A stretch of 64,000 nucleotides of DNA from Falsiroseomonas sp051433165. GTDB taxonomy: Bacteria; Pseudomonadota; Alphaproteobacteria; Acetobacterales; Acetobacteraceae. A model generated the notes under the pieces. The model ran no database searches and was not told the DNA's origin. It was given only the letters and a program-made list of their open reading frames with translations. Made by a program: the position numbers and the translations under genes. Numbering within the stretch: the stretch's first letter is position 1; each line of letters opens with the position of its first letter. The stretch is taken from the NCBI RefSeq assembly GCF_051433165.1, contig NZ_JBHMFS010000012.1, positions 100,308 through 164,307 of the forward strand. The letters are read 5' to 3'. Shown piece by piece: positions 44,291 through 53,445 of the stretch.

Positions 44291-45388
44291 ATGCCCTTCG
44301 ATCCTCCCCCGCCCCCGCACCCTGCCGCCCAGGCCGGAACTCGTCACAGCCATGCCCGCGCCGTGGCCTTCTGGCTGCTCGGCGTCGCCGGGCTGGTCTG
44401 GATCATGGTGGCGATCGGCGGCGCCACGCGGTTGACCGGCTCCGGCCTGTCGATCATGGAATGGGCGCCGCTATCCGGCACGCTGCCGCCACTGAGCGAA
44501 GCCGAATGGCAGCGCCTCTACGATCTGTACCGGACCATCCCGCAATATGCGCTGGTGAACCAGGGCTTCGGGATGGAGGGCTTCAAGCAGATCTTCTGGC
44601 TGGAATGGCTGCACCGCTTCTGGGGCCGGCTGATCGGCCTGGCCTATGCCGCGGGCCTGGCCTGGTTCTGGCTGCGCGGGCAGATCCCGGCCGGCAGCAA
44701 GCCGCGCCTGCTCGGCCTGCTTGCATTGGGCGGGCTGCAGGGCGCGATCGGCTGGTACATGGTGGCCTCGGGCTTCCAGGCGGACCGGACGGAGGTCTCC
44801 CCTTACCGGCTGGTCATCCATCTCGGCCTGGCGCTGCTGATCTTCGCCGCCCTGGTCTGGACCGCGCTGGGCTTGCTGCGGCCGCAGGGCTCGGCACCGG
44901 CGGAGGCGCGGCCGGTGCGGCGGATGCTGAAGGTGGCGACCTGGTCCCTGGTGGGCGCCATGCTGGCCGGCGGCTTCGTCGCCGGCATCCGTGCCGGGCT
45001 CAGCTTCAACACCTTCCCGCTGATGGATGGACAGTTGGTGCCGGATGGCTATTGGCTTTTGTCCCCCGCCTGGACCAACCTGACCGCCAATGTCGCCGCC
45101 GTGCAGTTCAATCATCGCCTGCTGGCCACCTTGACCGCGCTGATGGCCATCGGCGCGGTCTGGGCCGCGCTGCGCCGCCTGCCGGATGGCGGCGCCCGCC
45201 GCGCCGTGCTCGGCTTCGGCGCCGCGGTGGCGCTGCAATACGCGCTGGGCGTGGCGACGCTGGTCTATGTGGTGCCGGTCTCCCTCGGCACGCTGCACCA
45301 GGCGGTGGCCGTGCTGGTGCTGGCCACCGCGCTGGTGGCGCTGCACGCGCTGCGGCCGCCGCCCAAACCCGTGGCCGGACCGGCGTGA
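44291..45388 (+). CDS. ctaA: heme A synthase (CtaA/Cox15)
   Basis: A 365-residue membrane protein with eight predicted helices. Family motifs are GGATRLTGSGLSIMEW, EGFKQIFWLEWLHRFWGRL, IHLGLAL and VQFNHRLLA with paired histidines that bind heme. It oxidises heme O to heme A for aa3-type cytochrome oxidase. The alphaproteobacterial (Cox15-like) form. Its TGA overlaps the start of the next gene (GTGA). Confidence 0.93.
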   Translation: MPFDPPPPPHPAAQAGTRHSHARAVAFWLLGVAGLVWIMVAIGGATRLTGSGLSIMEWAPLSGTLPPLSEAEWQRLYDLYRTIPQYALVNQGFGMEGFKQIFWLEWLHRFWGRLIGLAYAAGLAWFWLRGQIPAGSKPRLLGLLALGGLQGAIGWYMVASGFQADRTEVSPYRLVIHLGLALLIFAALVWTALGLLRPQGSAPAEARPVRRMLKVATWSLVGAMLAGGFVAGIRAGLSFNTFPLMDGQLVPDGYWLLSPAWTNLTANVAAVQFNHRLLATLTALMAIGAVWAALRRLPDGGARRAVLGFGAAVALQYALGVATLVYVVPVSLGTLHQAVAVLVLATALVALHALRPPPKPVAGPA

Positions 45389-47634
45389 CCGACTCTCCCG
45401 CCAAGACGTCGGACCTGCTGCCCGCCCTGTTCGCGGCGCTACCTGTCGCGATTGCGGTCTATGATGGAGACCATCGGCTTGTGCTGGCGAGCGATGCCAG
45501 CTTCCACTGGCACGGGCTGGAGCCCTCCATTGCCCCGCCCGGCATCCACCTGCCGGAGATGGTCCGCATCCTGGCCTGGAATGGCTGCTACGGCCCCGGG
45601 GACCCGGAGCAGATCACCCGCACCATCCTGGCGATGGACCGCACGCGGCCGCACAGCCGGTTGGTCCGCAGCAAGTCCGGTCGCGTCGGACTGGTGGAGA
45701 ACCGCCCCCTGCCCGATGGCGGCTTCCTGACCTGCACCTCCGACGTCACGGCGCTGAGCCGCGCGGAGGCCGAATCCGCCGCCCGCGCCCGGCTGCTGGA
45801 GATGGTGCTGACCCGGCTTCAGGCCGGCGTCGCGGCGTTCGACGGCGGCATGCAGCTGGCCTTCTCCAATCCGGCCTATGAGGGGCTGATCGGCCTGTCC
45901 ACCGGCGGCATCCGCCCCGGCATGACGCATCGCGACATCCTCCAGCTACTGACCGACCGCGGCGAGATGGACCGGGAGGAAGCGGCCGATACGGCGGAAC
46001 GCATGGCCCTTGGCCGCTTCCGGCCGGGCAGCCGGCAGCGGCTTCGCCCGAACGGGGACGTGCTGCGCGTCGGCAGCCAACCGCTGCCGACCGGCGGCTT
46101 CATGATCGAGGTGGATGACGTCACCGCCCTGAAGCGCGCGGAACATGAGGCCAGCCGCCGCGCCGCGCTGCTCGATGGCGTGCTGGACGCGCTGCCGCAC
46201 GGGGTCTGCGTCTTCGGGCCGGACCGCCGGGTGAGCCTGTTCAACCGGGCCTACACCGCCATCATGACAGGCTCGCCCATCGCCATCGGTGATCGGCTGG
46301 AGGATATGGTGGCCCGCCGCGTGGCGGAGGGCGAATTCACCGAGGCCGAGGCCGCGCTGGTCCGCCGCCGCCCCAACGATCGCCACCCGGGCGAGGGCGG
46401 CAGGGACGGCCTGCTGCGGCACATCCGCCCCAACGGCACCGCCGTCGAAAGCCGCGTCGCACCCCTGCCCGATGGCGGCCATATCGCCGTGGTGACCGAT
46501 GTCACCGCGCTGCATCGGGCAGAGGGCGAGGCGGTGCACCGCGCCGAGATGCTGGAGGCGATGCAGGGCTCGATCCGCCACGGCATCAGCATGTATGGCC
46601 CGGACCAACGGCTGCTGATCACCAACAGCCGCACCGAGGCGATGATCGGCCTGCCCCCCGGTTTCCTGAAGCCGGGCCGGCACGTGGATGCGGTGCTGGA
46701 CGAACAGGTGCGTAACGGCGAGATTTCGGCAGAGGCCGCGGCCCGCGCCCGCCTGAACGACCGTCGCAAATCCTACCGCTACCATCGCAGCACCCGCGAT
46801 GGCCGGATGCTGGAAATCGCCTCCGACCCGATGATCGATGGCGGCTTCGTCATGACCTTCAGCGACGTGACGGAGGAATACCAGATCCGCGCCGAGCTGG
46901 AGGCCGCCCGCGTCGCGGCGGAGGCGGCCTCCGAGGCCAAATCCCGCTTCCTGGCGACGATGAGCCATGAATTGCGGACCCCGCTGAATGCCGTGATCGG
47001 CTATTCCGACGCCCTGGCCGGGGAACGCGACCAGCAGCGGCTGGCGGATTATGCCCGGTCGATCAACGAGGCCGGACGCCATCTGCTGTTGCTGATCGAC
47101 GACATCCTGGACGTGGCGCGCAGCCAGACCGGCGCGCTGGAGATTGCCCAGGCGCCGGTCGCGCTCGGCCCGCTGCTGGAGACGGCCGGTGCGGCGGTGG
47201 CGGAGGAGGCGGAGCGCGCCGGCCTGACCCTGACCCTGGAGGTGCCGGACGGCCTGCCGAGCCTGATGGGCGATGCCGGCCGGCTGCACCAGTTGCTGGT
47301 GAACCTGCTGTCCAACGCCGCCAAGTTCACCCCCGCCGGCGGCCGCATCACCCTGTCTGCCAAGGTGACGGAAGCGGGGCTGGCGATCCGCGTCGCGGAT
47401 ACCGGCATCGGCATCGCTGCGGAGGACCGGGAACGGGTGTTCGAGCCCTTCACCCAGGTGGATAATTCCCTGTCCCGCCGCTTCCACGGCTCCGGCCTCG
47501 GCCTGTACATGGCCCGAACCCTGGCCGAGGCGCTGGGCGGCACGGTGGGGCTGGAGGCGCCGCAGGGCCCGGGGACCGTCGCCGTGCTGCGCTTTCCGGC
47601 CTCCGCCTTGATCGATCAGCCCGATGCGCCGTGA
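45385..47634 (+). CDS. soluble multi-PAS hybrid-less sensor histidine kinase
   Basis: A 749-residue cytoplasmic histidine kinase. Four PAS-7-like units are seen, each ending in a similar turn: PLPDGGFLTCTSDVTALSRAE, PLPTGGFMIEVDDVTALKRA, PLPDGGHIAVVTDVTALHRAE, and PMIDGGFVMTFSDVTEEYQI. The DHp helix has the phosphorylated H528 in MSHELRTP, and the ATPase has N644 in LLSNAAKF and DTGIGI. No transmembrane segment and no receiver domain. The GTG start overlaps the ctaA stop, so oxygen/redox sensing linked to respiration is an attractive guess. The cognate response regulator is not in the window. Confidence 0.87.
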   Translation: MTDSPAKTSDLLPALFAALPVAIAVYDGDHRLVLASDASFHWHGLEPSIAPPGIHLPEMVRILAWNGCYGPGDPEQITRTILAMDRTRPHSRLVRSKSGRVGLVENRPLPDGGFLTCTSDVTALSRAEAESAARARLLEMVLTRLQAGVAAFDGGMQLAFSNPAYEGLIGLSTGGIRPGMTHRDILQLLTDRGEMDREEAADTAERMALGRFRPGSRQRLRPNGDVLRVGSQPLPTGGFMIEVDDVTALKRAEHEASRRAALLDGVLDALPHGVCVFGPDRRVSLFNRAYTAIMTGSPIAIGDRLEDMVARRVAEGEFTEAEAALVRRRPNDRHPGEGGRDGLLRHIRPNGTAVESRVAPLPDGGHIAVVTDVTALHRAEGEAVHRAEMLEAMQGSIRHGISMYGPDQRLLITNSRTEAMIGLPPGFLKPGRHVDAVLDEQVRNGEISAEAAARARLNDRRKSYRYHRSTRDGRMLEIASDPMIDGGFVMTFSDVTEEYQIRAELEAARVAAEAASEAKSRFLATMSHELRTPLNAVIGYSDALAGERDQQRLADYARSINEAGRHLLLLIDDILDVARSQTGALEIAQAPVALGPLLETAGAAVAEEAERAGLTLTLEVPDGLPSLMGDAGRLHQLLVNLLSNAAKFTPAGGRITLSAKVTEAGLAIRVADTGIGIAAEDRERVFEPFTQVDNSLSRRFHGSGLGLYMARTLAEALGGTVGLEAPQGPGTVAVLRFPASALIDQPDAP

Positions 47635-47697
47635 AGCCCGGCCGCACAGACCCATATGTCGCGGCGAGAGATGCCGCCCGCCGATGAAGGATTACCC

Positions 47698-49128
47698 GTG
47701 ACCGACGCCCTGGCCGCCACCGATGCGCTGTTCTTCGCCAAGCTGGACCGCGCCGCCGCGGAACGCCTGACCCGTGCCGCCACCGCAGGCGCCGAGGATG
47801 GCGAGCTGTTCCTGGAGCACCGCGAATCCGAGGCGATCACGCTGGAAGACAGCCGCATCCGCTCTGCCAGCTTCGACGTGACCAGCGGCTTTGGCCTGCG
47901 CTCCGTGGCCGGCGAGGCCGCCGGCTACGCCCATGCCGCCGAGATCACCGAGGCCGCTTTGGGCCGCGCGGCGGAGACGGTGAAGGCGGTGGCCGCCGGC
48001 CATTCCGGCACGCTGGATGTCGCCCCGCGGGCCACCAACACCCAGCTCTATTCCGAGCTGAACCCGCTCTCGGCCATGGAATTCGCCGCCAAGACGGAGA
48101 TGCTGGCGGAGATCGATGCCTATGCCCGCGCCCGCGACCCGCGGGTGAAGCAGGTGATGGCCTCCATCTTCGGCGAATGGCAGGCGGTGCAGATCCTGCG
48201 TCCCGATGGCTCGCGCGTCGCTGACCTGCGCCCGCTGGTGCGGCTGAATGTCTCGGTGGTGGTGGAATCCGACGGGCGGCGGGAGACGGGCAGCACCGGC
48301 ACCGGCGGTCGCTTCGCCTATGAACGTGTGCTGAACGCCGCCACCTGGAAGGCGGCGGTGGAGGAAGCGCTGCGCCAGGCGCTGCTGAACCTCGACAGCG
48401 TCCCGGCCCCGGCCGGGGAGATGGAGGTGGTGCTCGGCCCGGGCTGGCCCGGCATCCTGCTGCACGAGGCCATCGGCCATGGGCTGGAGGGCGACTTCAA
48501 CCGCAAGAAGACCAGCGCCTTCGCCGGCCTGCTCGGCCAGCGCATCGCCTCCCCCGGCGTCACCGTGGTGGATGACGGCACCATGCCGGACCGCCGCGGC
48601 AGCCTGACCGTGGATGATGAGGGTACGCCTTCGGGCCGCACCACGCTGATCGAGGACGGCATCCTGGTGGGCTTCCTGCAGGACCGGCAGAACGCCCGGC
48701 TGATGGGCGTGAAGCCGACCGGCAATGGCCGCCGCCAATCCCATGCCCACATCCCGATGCCGCGCATGACCAACACCGTGATGCTGAACGGCGACCGCGA
48801 CCCGGGCGAGATCCTGGCCAGCGTCAAGCGCGGCATCTACGCCGTGAATTTCGGCGGCGGCCAGGTGGACATCACCAACGGCAAGTTCGTCTTCTCCGCC
48901 TCCGAGGCCTATCTTATCGAGGACGGCAAGATCGGCGCGCCGGTGAAGGGCGCGACGCTGATCGGCAACGGGCCGGATGCGCTGACCAAGGTGGCGATGG
49001 TCGGCAACGACATGGCGCTTGATGCCGGCATCGGCACCTGCGGCAAGCAGGGACAGGGCGTGCCGGTCGGCGTCGGCCAGCCCACCCTGAAGATGACCGG
49101 GCTGACCATCGGCGGCACGGCGGTCTAA
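47698..49128 (+). CDS. tldD: metalloprotease TldD
   Basis: A 476-residue cytoplasmic metalloprotease, usually working with TldE/PmbA on peptide antibiotics, CcdA or gyrase-related peptides. The zinc motif is HEAIGHGLEGDF (H256-H261). Family blocks are GWPGILLHEAIGHG, VVDDGTMPDRRGS and GKFVFSASEAYLIEDGKIG. A GAAGGA 6 bases before a GTG at 47698 fixes that start; an ATG 14 codons upstream has no ribosome site. tldE is not adjacent. Its end overlaps the convergent regulator by 4 bases. Confidence 0.92.
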   Translation: MTDALAATDALFFAKLDRAAAERLTRAATAGAEDGELFLEHRESEAITLEDSRIRSASFDVTSGFGLRSVAGEAAGYAHAAEITEAALGRAAETVKAVAAGHSGTLDVAPRATNTQLYSELNPLSAMEFAAKTEMLAEIDAYARARDPRVKQVMASIFGEWQAVQILRPDGSRVADLRPLVRLNVSVVVESDGRRETGSTGTGGRFAYERVLNAATWKAAVEEALRQALLNLDSVPAPAGEMEVVLGPGWPGILLHEAIGHGLEGDFNRKKTSAFAGLLGQRIASPGVTVVDDGTMPDRRGSLTVDDEGTPSGRTTLIEDGILVGFLQDRQNARLMGVKPTGNGRRQSHAHIPMPRMTNTVMLNGDRDPGEILASVKRGIYAVNFGGGQVDITNGKFVFSASEAYLIEDGKIGAPVKGATLIGNGPDALTKVAMVGNDMALDAGIGTCGKQGQGVPVGVGQPTLKMTGLTIGGTAV

Positions 49129-49820
49129 CCGCCGAACTCAATCCCGAAGGCCTGCCGCAGCCCCGCCTCCCCTGCCCGTGTGACAAGCACGGTGCGGGAT
49201 TGCGGCACGCGCTTCACCCAGCCCAGCTCGAAGCAGCGGGTGCAAAGGGCAGCACCCAGCCCACCGGCCAGGTGATGGCGCCGCTCGCTCCAATCCAGGC
49301 AGGGCCGGCAGAAGGCGCGGCGGGAGCCTTCCGCCTGAGACGCGATGCCGAACCCTTCGAGGAAGGCCACGCCCGCCGCCGTCACCGCGCCGCCATCCGG
49401 CGCCAGTTCCACCTGCCCACGCGCCGCCATGGCCTCCGCGATCGCGACACCGAGCCGGCCGGCCAGGTGGTCGTAGCAGGTGCGCGCGTTGCGCATCGCC
49501 GCATCGGCCGGACCGATGCGGCGTGGCTGCGCGGGGGGTGGCAGGCTGCCGGCCACCAGCATGATCGCCTCCAGCATCCGCGCCACCGCTGGCGTCGCCA
49601 AACGGTGGTAGCGGTGCCGCCCCTGGCGCTCCACCGCCAGCAACCCGGCCGCAGACAGCTTCGCCAGATGCCCGCTGGCGGTCTGCGCGGTGATGCCGGC
49701 GACGCCGGCCAGTTCCGTCGCGGTCAGCGCGCGGCCATCCATCAGCGCGTTCAACATGCTGGCGCGGGCCGGGTCGCCCACCAGGGACGCGGCTTCCGCC
49801 ATGGCGGCGTTGCTGGACAT
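49125..49820 (-). CDS. ArsR-type winged-helix regulator
   Basis: A 231-residue transcription factor. The first ~85 residues are an ArsR-like winged helix: VGDPARASMLNALMDGRALTATELA, then GITAQTASGHLAKLSAAGLL and VERQGRHRYHRL. A long C-terminal domain has CYDHLAGRLGVAIAEAM and paired cysteines FCRPCLDWSERRHHLAG and LCTRCFELGWV, which may bind a metal or sense a ligand. GGGAGG lies 5 bases before the ATG. Targets are unknown; the divergent side holds the DUF1127 and trk genes. Confidence 0.85.
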   Translation of the reverse strand: MSSNAAMAEAASLVGDPARASMLNALMDGRALTATELAGVAGITAQTASGHLAKLSAAGLLAVERQGRHRYHRLATPAVARMLEAIMLVAGSLPPPAQPRRIGPADAAMRNARTCYDHLAGRLGVAIAEAMAARGQVELAPDGGAVTAAGVAFLEGFGIASQAEGSRRAFCRPCLDWSERRHHLAGGLGAALCTRCFELGWVKRVPQSRTVLVTRAGEAGLRQAFGIEFGG

Positions 49821-49897
49821 CGATGCCTCCCGGCCTTGCCAGACCAGCATGCCGCAGCGGGGGCGGGCCGGCTACGGCGGCGGCCGAACTGTCGGCG

Positions 49898-50071
49898 TCA
49901 CCACTGCCAGAAAGGCTGCCGGGCCTCCCGCAGCGCCTGGCCCTCGGTCAGGCCGAGGTCGCGCAGCAGATGCGGGCAAAGATCGCGCAGGGCGGCGCGG
50001 GTGTGGTGGCGATGGGCGCAGCCGGCCAGCCACGCGCGAAACCTGGTCGCGGTTCGGAAGATGGCGGGCAT
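49898..50071 (-). CDS. DUF1127 small protein
   Basis: A 57-residue basic protein with the DUF1127 core: RAALRDLCPHLLRDLGLTEGQA and the closing PFWQW. DUF1127/YjiS-like proteins are small, arginine-rich, and in some alphaproteobacteria bind RNA or affect phosphate and carbon metabolism; the function here is unknown. No close ribosome site is seen. It lies between the ArsR-type gene and trkH. Confidence 0.75.
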   Translation of the reverse strand: MPAIFRTATRFRAWLAGCAHRHHTRAALRDLCPHLLRDLGLTEGQALREARQPFWQW

Positions 50072-50207
50072 CCGGCGAGGCTCCTGCGTCTGCCGCCACC
50101 CTGGACGCTCCGCCGGCACCGCGGCTTCGGTGCCGGCCGAAGCCCGCGGCCCTTCCGCTGCGGCGCGGCACCGGCTATCGCGGAGCGGTACGGCACCGAG
50201 GCCCGCT

Positions 50208-51539
50208 TTGCTGCAGCCGCTCAAGCATCCCGCCCGCCTGGTGCCCATTGCGTTCTTCCTGGCGATCCTGCTGGGCACGGCGCTGCTGGCCCTGCCGATC
50301 TCGCGCGCCGGGCCGGGTGGCGCGCCCTTCCTCACCGCCCTGTTCACCGCCACCTCCGCCGTCTGCGTCACCGGGCTGATCGTGGTGGACACCGCCACCT
50401 ACTGGTCCGGCTTCGGCCAGGCGGTGATCCTGGTGCTTTTCCAGATCGGCGGCTTCGGCATCATGAGCGGCGCGACCCTGCTCGGCCTGCTGGTCAGCCG
50501 CCGGCTGCGGCTGGCCACCCGGCTGGTGGCGCAGGCCGAGACCCGCGGGCTGGCGCTGGGCGACATCACCGCCATCCTGCGGCTGGTGCTGCTGGTGACC
50601 GTGGTGGTAGAAGTGGCGATCGCCACGATCCTGGCGCTGCGCCTGCACGTGACCTACGGCGAGCCCTGGCCTGACGCCATCTGGCACGGCGTGTTCCAGG
50701 CGGTTTCCGCCTTCAACAATGCCGGCTTCGTCACCTATTCCGACAGCCTGACGGGCTTCGCGCTGGACCCGGTGATCCTGCTGCCGATCATGCTCGGCGT
50801 GGTGCTGGGTGGCATCGGCATGCCGGTGCTGCATGATCTGCGGCGCGAGCCGTGGGTGCCTGGCCGGTGGTCGCTGCACACGAAATTGACGCTGCTCGGC
50901 ACGGCGCTGCTGCTGCCGGCCGGGATGCTGGCGACGCTGGCCTATGAATGGTCCAATCCGGACACGCTCGGCGCGCTGCCGCCAGCCGGGCGGCTTCTAG
51001 GGGGGGCCTTCCATTCCGTGATGGCGCGGTCCGGCGGCTTCAACGCCGTCGATATCGGGCAGATGGAGACGGAGACGCTGGCCATCACCTATGGGCTGAT
51101 GCTGATCGGCGGCGGCAGCGCCGGCACCGCCGGCGGCATCAAGGTCGGCACCTTCATGATCCTCGGCCTGATCGTCTGGGCCGAGGTGCGGGGCGAGCGC
51201 GATTCCATCGCCTTCAACCGCCGCATCTGCCCCACGGCGCAACGCCAGGCCGTGACCATCGCGCTGCTCGCCGTCGGCATGGTCGGCACCGCGACGTTGG
51301 CCATGGTCACGCTGACCAAGATGCCGCTGCGCGACGCGGTGTTCGAGACCATATCCGCCTTCGCCACGGTGGGGCTATCCACTGGCGTGACGCGGGACCT
51401 GCCGCCGGCGGCGCAGTCGCTGGTGGTGTTCCTGATGTTCGTCGGCCGGGTCGGCACCATCACGGTTGCCACCGCCCTGGCCTTGAGCCACCGCCAGAAC
51501 CCCTACCGCTATCCAGAGGAGCGCCCGATCGTTGGCTAG
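50208..51539 (+). CDS. trkH: potassium transporter TrkH/KtrB family
   Basis: A 443-residue membrane K+ channel-like transporter with four M1-P-M2 repeats. Selectivity-filter regions are TATSAVCVTGLIVVD, SAFNNAGFVTYSD, MARSGGFNAVDIG and SAFATVGLSTGVT, with one critical glycine each. The most likely start is TTG at 50208, with GAGG 6 bases upstream and a family-typical LLQPLKHPARLVP; no ATG is near, and the long frame that continues upstream is not trk-like. It overlaps trkA by 8 bases. Confidence 0.87.
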   Translation: MLQPLKHPARLVPIAFFLAILLGTALLALPISRAGPGGAPFLTALFTATSAVCVTGLIVVDTATYWSGFGQAVILVLFQIGGFGIMSGATLLGLLVSRRLRLATRLVAQAETRGLALGDITAILRLVLLVTVVVEVAIATILALRLHVTYGEPWPDAIWHGVFQAVSAFNNAGFVTYSDSLTGFALDPVILLPIMLGVVLGGIGMPVLHDLRREPWVPGRWSLHTKLTLLGTALLLPAGMLATLAYEWSNPDTLGALPPAGRLLGGAFHSVMARSGGFNAVDIGQMETETLAITYGLMLIGGGSAGTAGGIKVGTFMILGLIVWAEVRGERDSIAFNRRICPTAQRQAVTIALLAVGMVGTATLAMVTLTKMPLRDAVFETISAFATVGLSTGVTRDLPPAAQSLVVFLMFVGRVGTITVATALALSHRQNPYRYPEERPIVG

Positions 51540-52197
51540 CCAGGCACATGAGAACGGGGTGGTGGTGATCGGCCTCGGCCGTTTCGGCGGCGCTGTCGCC
51601 GAATCGCTGGTGCGGCTCGGGCACGACGTGCTCGCGATCGACGAGAATGCGGAGCTGGTGCAGTCCTGGTCGGACCGGCTGACCCATGTGGTGCAGGCGG
51701 ACACCACCAACAGCGACACGCTGCGCCGGCTCGGCGTCGCCGAATTCGGCCGCGCGGTGGTCGGCATCGGCACGGATCTGGAAGCCAGCGTGCTGACCGT
51801 GCTGGCGCTGAGCGAGCTGGGCCTGCCCGATATCTGGGCCAAGGCGCTCGGCCCCAAGCATGGCCGCATCCTGGAACGCACCGGCGCGCATCACGTGGTC
51901 TATCCCGAAGCGGCGATGGGGGAACGCGTGGCGCATCTGGTGACCGGCCGGATGATCGACTTCATCGAGTTCGACGACGGCTTCGCCATCGCGAAAACCC
52001 GCGCACCGCGGGAGGCGTTGGGCCGGACGCTGGCCGAAAGCGCGCTGCGGAGCAAATACGGCGTCACCGTCGTCGGCGTGAAGCGGCCGCGCACCGACTT
52101 CACCTATGCAAGGCCGGAAACCGCGATCGCGCAGGGCGACATCCTGATTGTCTCCGGCCCCACCAGGCTGGTCGAGGCCTTTGCCGGCATGACCTGA
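51532..52197 (+). CDS. trkA: potassium uptake regulator TrkA/KtrA
   Basis: A 221-residue cytoplasmic gating subunit for the TrkH channel. The RCK-N Rossmann domain has VVVIGLGRFGGAVAESL and the acidic DENAELV; the RCK-C domain follows from about residue 140 (FIEFDDGFAIAKTRAP to GDILIVSGP). It binds ATP/ADP or NAD(H) to open or close the pore. The start is a TTG within the trkH 3' end, with GAGGA ~10 bases upstream. Confidence 0.9.
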   Translation: MASQAHENGVVVIGLGRFGGAVAESLVRLGHDVLAIDENAELVQSWSDRLTHVVQADTTNSDTLRRLGVAEFGRAVVGIGTDLEASVLTVLALSELGLPDIWAKALGPKHGRILERTGAHHVVYPEAAMGERVAHLVTGRMIDFIEFDDGFAIAKTRAPREALGRTLAESALRSKYGVTVVGVKRPRTDFTYARPETAIAQGDILIVSGPTRLVEAFAGMT

Positions 52198-52266
52198 CAC
52201 GGCTTCCCTTTTCGCCCGATTGCGGGAACAAAGGATGCGGGGGTCACCCCCGGGGAGACAGGCAAG

Positions 52267-53445
52267 ATGACACCGCGCGGCCGCCACTTCTTCGCCAATC
52301 CAGGCCCGACCAACATCCCGGACAGCATCCTGCAGGCGGTCAGCCACCATACGGTGGATTTCAACGGCCCGGATTTCCTCGAGGTCTATGATGCCTGCCT
52401 CGCCGGGCTGAAGCGCGTGCTGCGGACGGAACAGCACCTGTTCATGTACACCGGCACCGGCCATGCGGCGTGGGAAGCCACGCTAGTCAACCTGCTCTCG
52501 CCCGGCGACCGCATCCTGGTGATCGAGACCGGGCATTTCTCCGAAGCCTGGGGCCGCATGGCGTCCGATCTCGGCATCGAGGTCCAGGTGCTGGCCGCCG
52601 ATTGGCGCCGCGGCGTGGATTATGCGGACCTCGCCGACGCGCTCGCGGCCGATACCGGCCACGCCATCAAGGCCGTCTGCGCCGTGCACAACGAGACCTC
52701 CACCGGCATGACGCTCGACCTGCCGCGCATCCGCGCCACGCTGGATGAGGCGAAGCACCCGGCGCTGCTGCTGGCGGACATCATTTCCTCCCTCGGCTCC
52801 ATCGAGTTCCGCTTCGACGATTGGGGCATCGATGCCGCGGTGGGCGGCAGCCAGAAGGGGCTGATGCTGCCGGTGGGGTTTTCCTTCAGCGGCGTGTCGG
52901 ACAAGGCGATGGCAGCCCACAAGGCCAGCACCTTCCCGAAGCACTATTTCAACTGGACGACGATGCTGACGCGCCGCCACCGCAGCTTCATCGGCACCGT
53001 GCCGATCGCGCTGATCTACGGGCTGCGGGAGGCGCTGCGCCTGATCGAGCAGGAGGAAGGCCTCGACAACGTCCTGGCCCGCCATGCGCGCCTGGCGGAA
53101 GCGACGCGCCGCTGCGTGCGGCACTGGGCTGGCAACAATGGGCCGCAGCTTTTCTGCCTGTCGCCGGAACGCGTCTCGGATTCCGTCACCTCCGTGCTGA
53201 TGCCGGACGGCCATGATGCGGAGGCGCTGCGGCGCCGCGTCGGCACGCTGAACGTGGCGCTGGGCACCGGCCTGTCGCGGCTGAACGGCAAGGTTTTCCG
53301 AGTTGGTCATCTGGGCGATCTGAACGAGCCGATGCTGCTCGGCACGCTGGCCTCCACCGAAATCGGCCTGCGCCTGCAAGGCGTGCCGCATGCGGGCGGC
53401 GGGGTGGAGGCGGCGATCGCCTATCTGGCGGAGACGGCGCCCTGA
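52267..53445 (+). CDS. class V aminotransferase, serine-glyoxylate type
   Basis: A 392-residue PLP enzyme. The lysine is in GGSQKGLMLPVG, and the start is NPGPTNIPDSILQAV, with VHNETSTGMTLDLPRI for PLP binding. The best match is serine-glyoxylate/alanine-glyoxylate aminotransferase, used in the serine cycle and photorespiratory glycolate recycling. Standard length. GGGGAGA lies ~9 bases before the ATG. Its stop overlaps the next gene as CTGA. No other serine-cycle genes are nearby, so a general glyoxylate-detoxifying role is possible. Confidence 0.87.
   Translation: MTPRGRHFFANPGPTNIPDSILQAVSHHTVDFNGPDFLEVYDACLAGLKRVLRTEQHLFMYTGTGHAAWEATLVNLLSPGDRILVIETGHFSEAWGRMASDLGIEVQVLAADWRRGVDYADLADALAADTGHAIKAVCAVHNETSTGMTLDLPRIRATLDEAKHPALLLADIISSLGSIEFRFDDWGIDAAVGGSQKGLMLPVGFSFSGVSDKAMAAHKASTFPKHYFNWTTMLTRRHRSFIGTVPIALIYGLREALRLIEQEEGLDNVLARHARLAEATRRCVRHWAGNNGPQLFCLSPERVSDSVTSVLMPDGHDAEALRRRVGTLNVALGTGLSRLNGKVFRVGHLGDLNEPMLLGTLASTEIGLRLQGVPHAGGGVEAAIAYLAETAP

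Noticed and set aside
44254..45384. Extension of the histidine kinase through ctaA in another frame
   Set aside because: Shadow of ctaA; PAS homology starts at the GTG at 45385.
49200..50207. Long upstream extension of trkH
   Set aside because: Antisense to the ArsR-type gene and DUF1127 gene; TrkH homology begins only at 50208.
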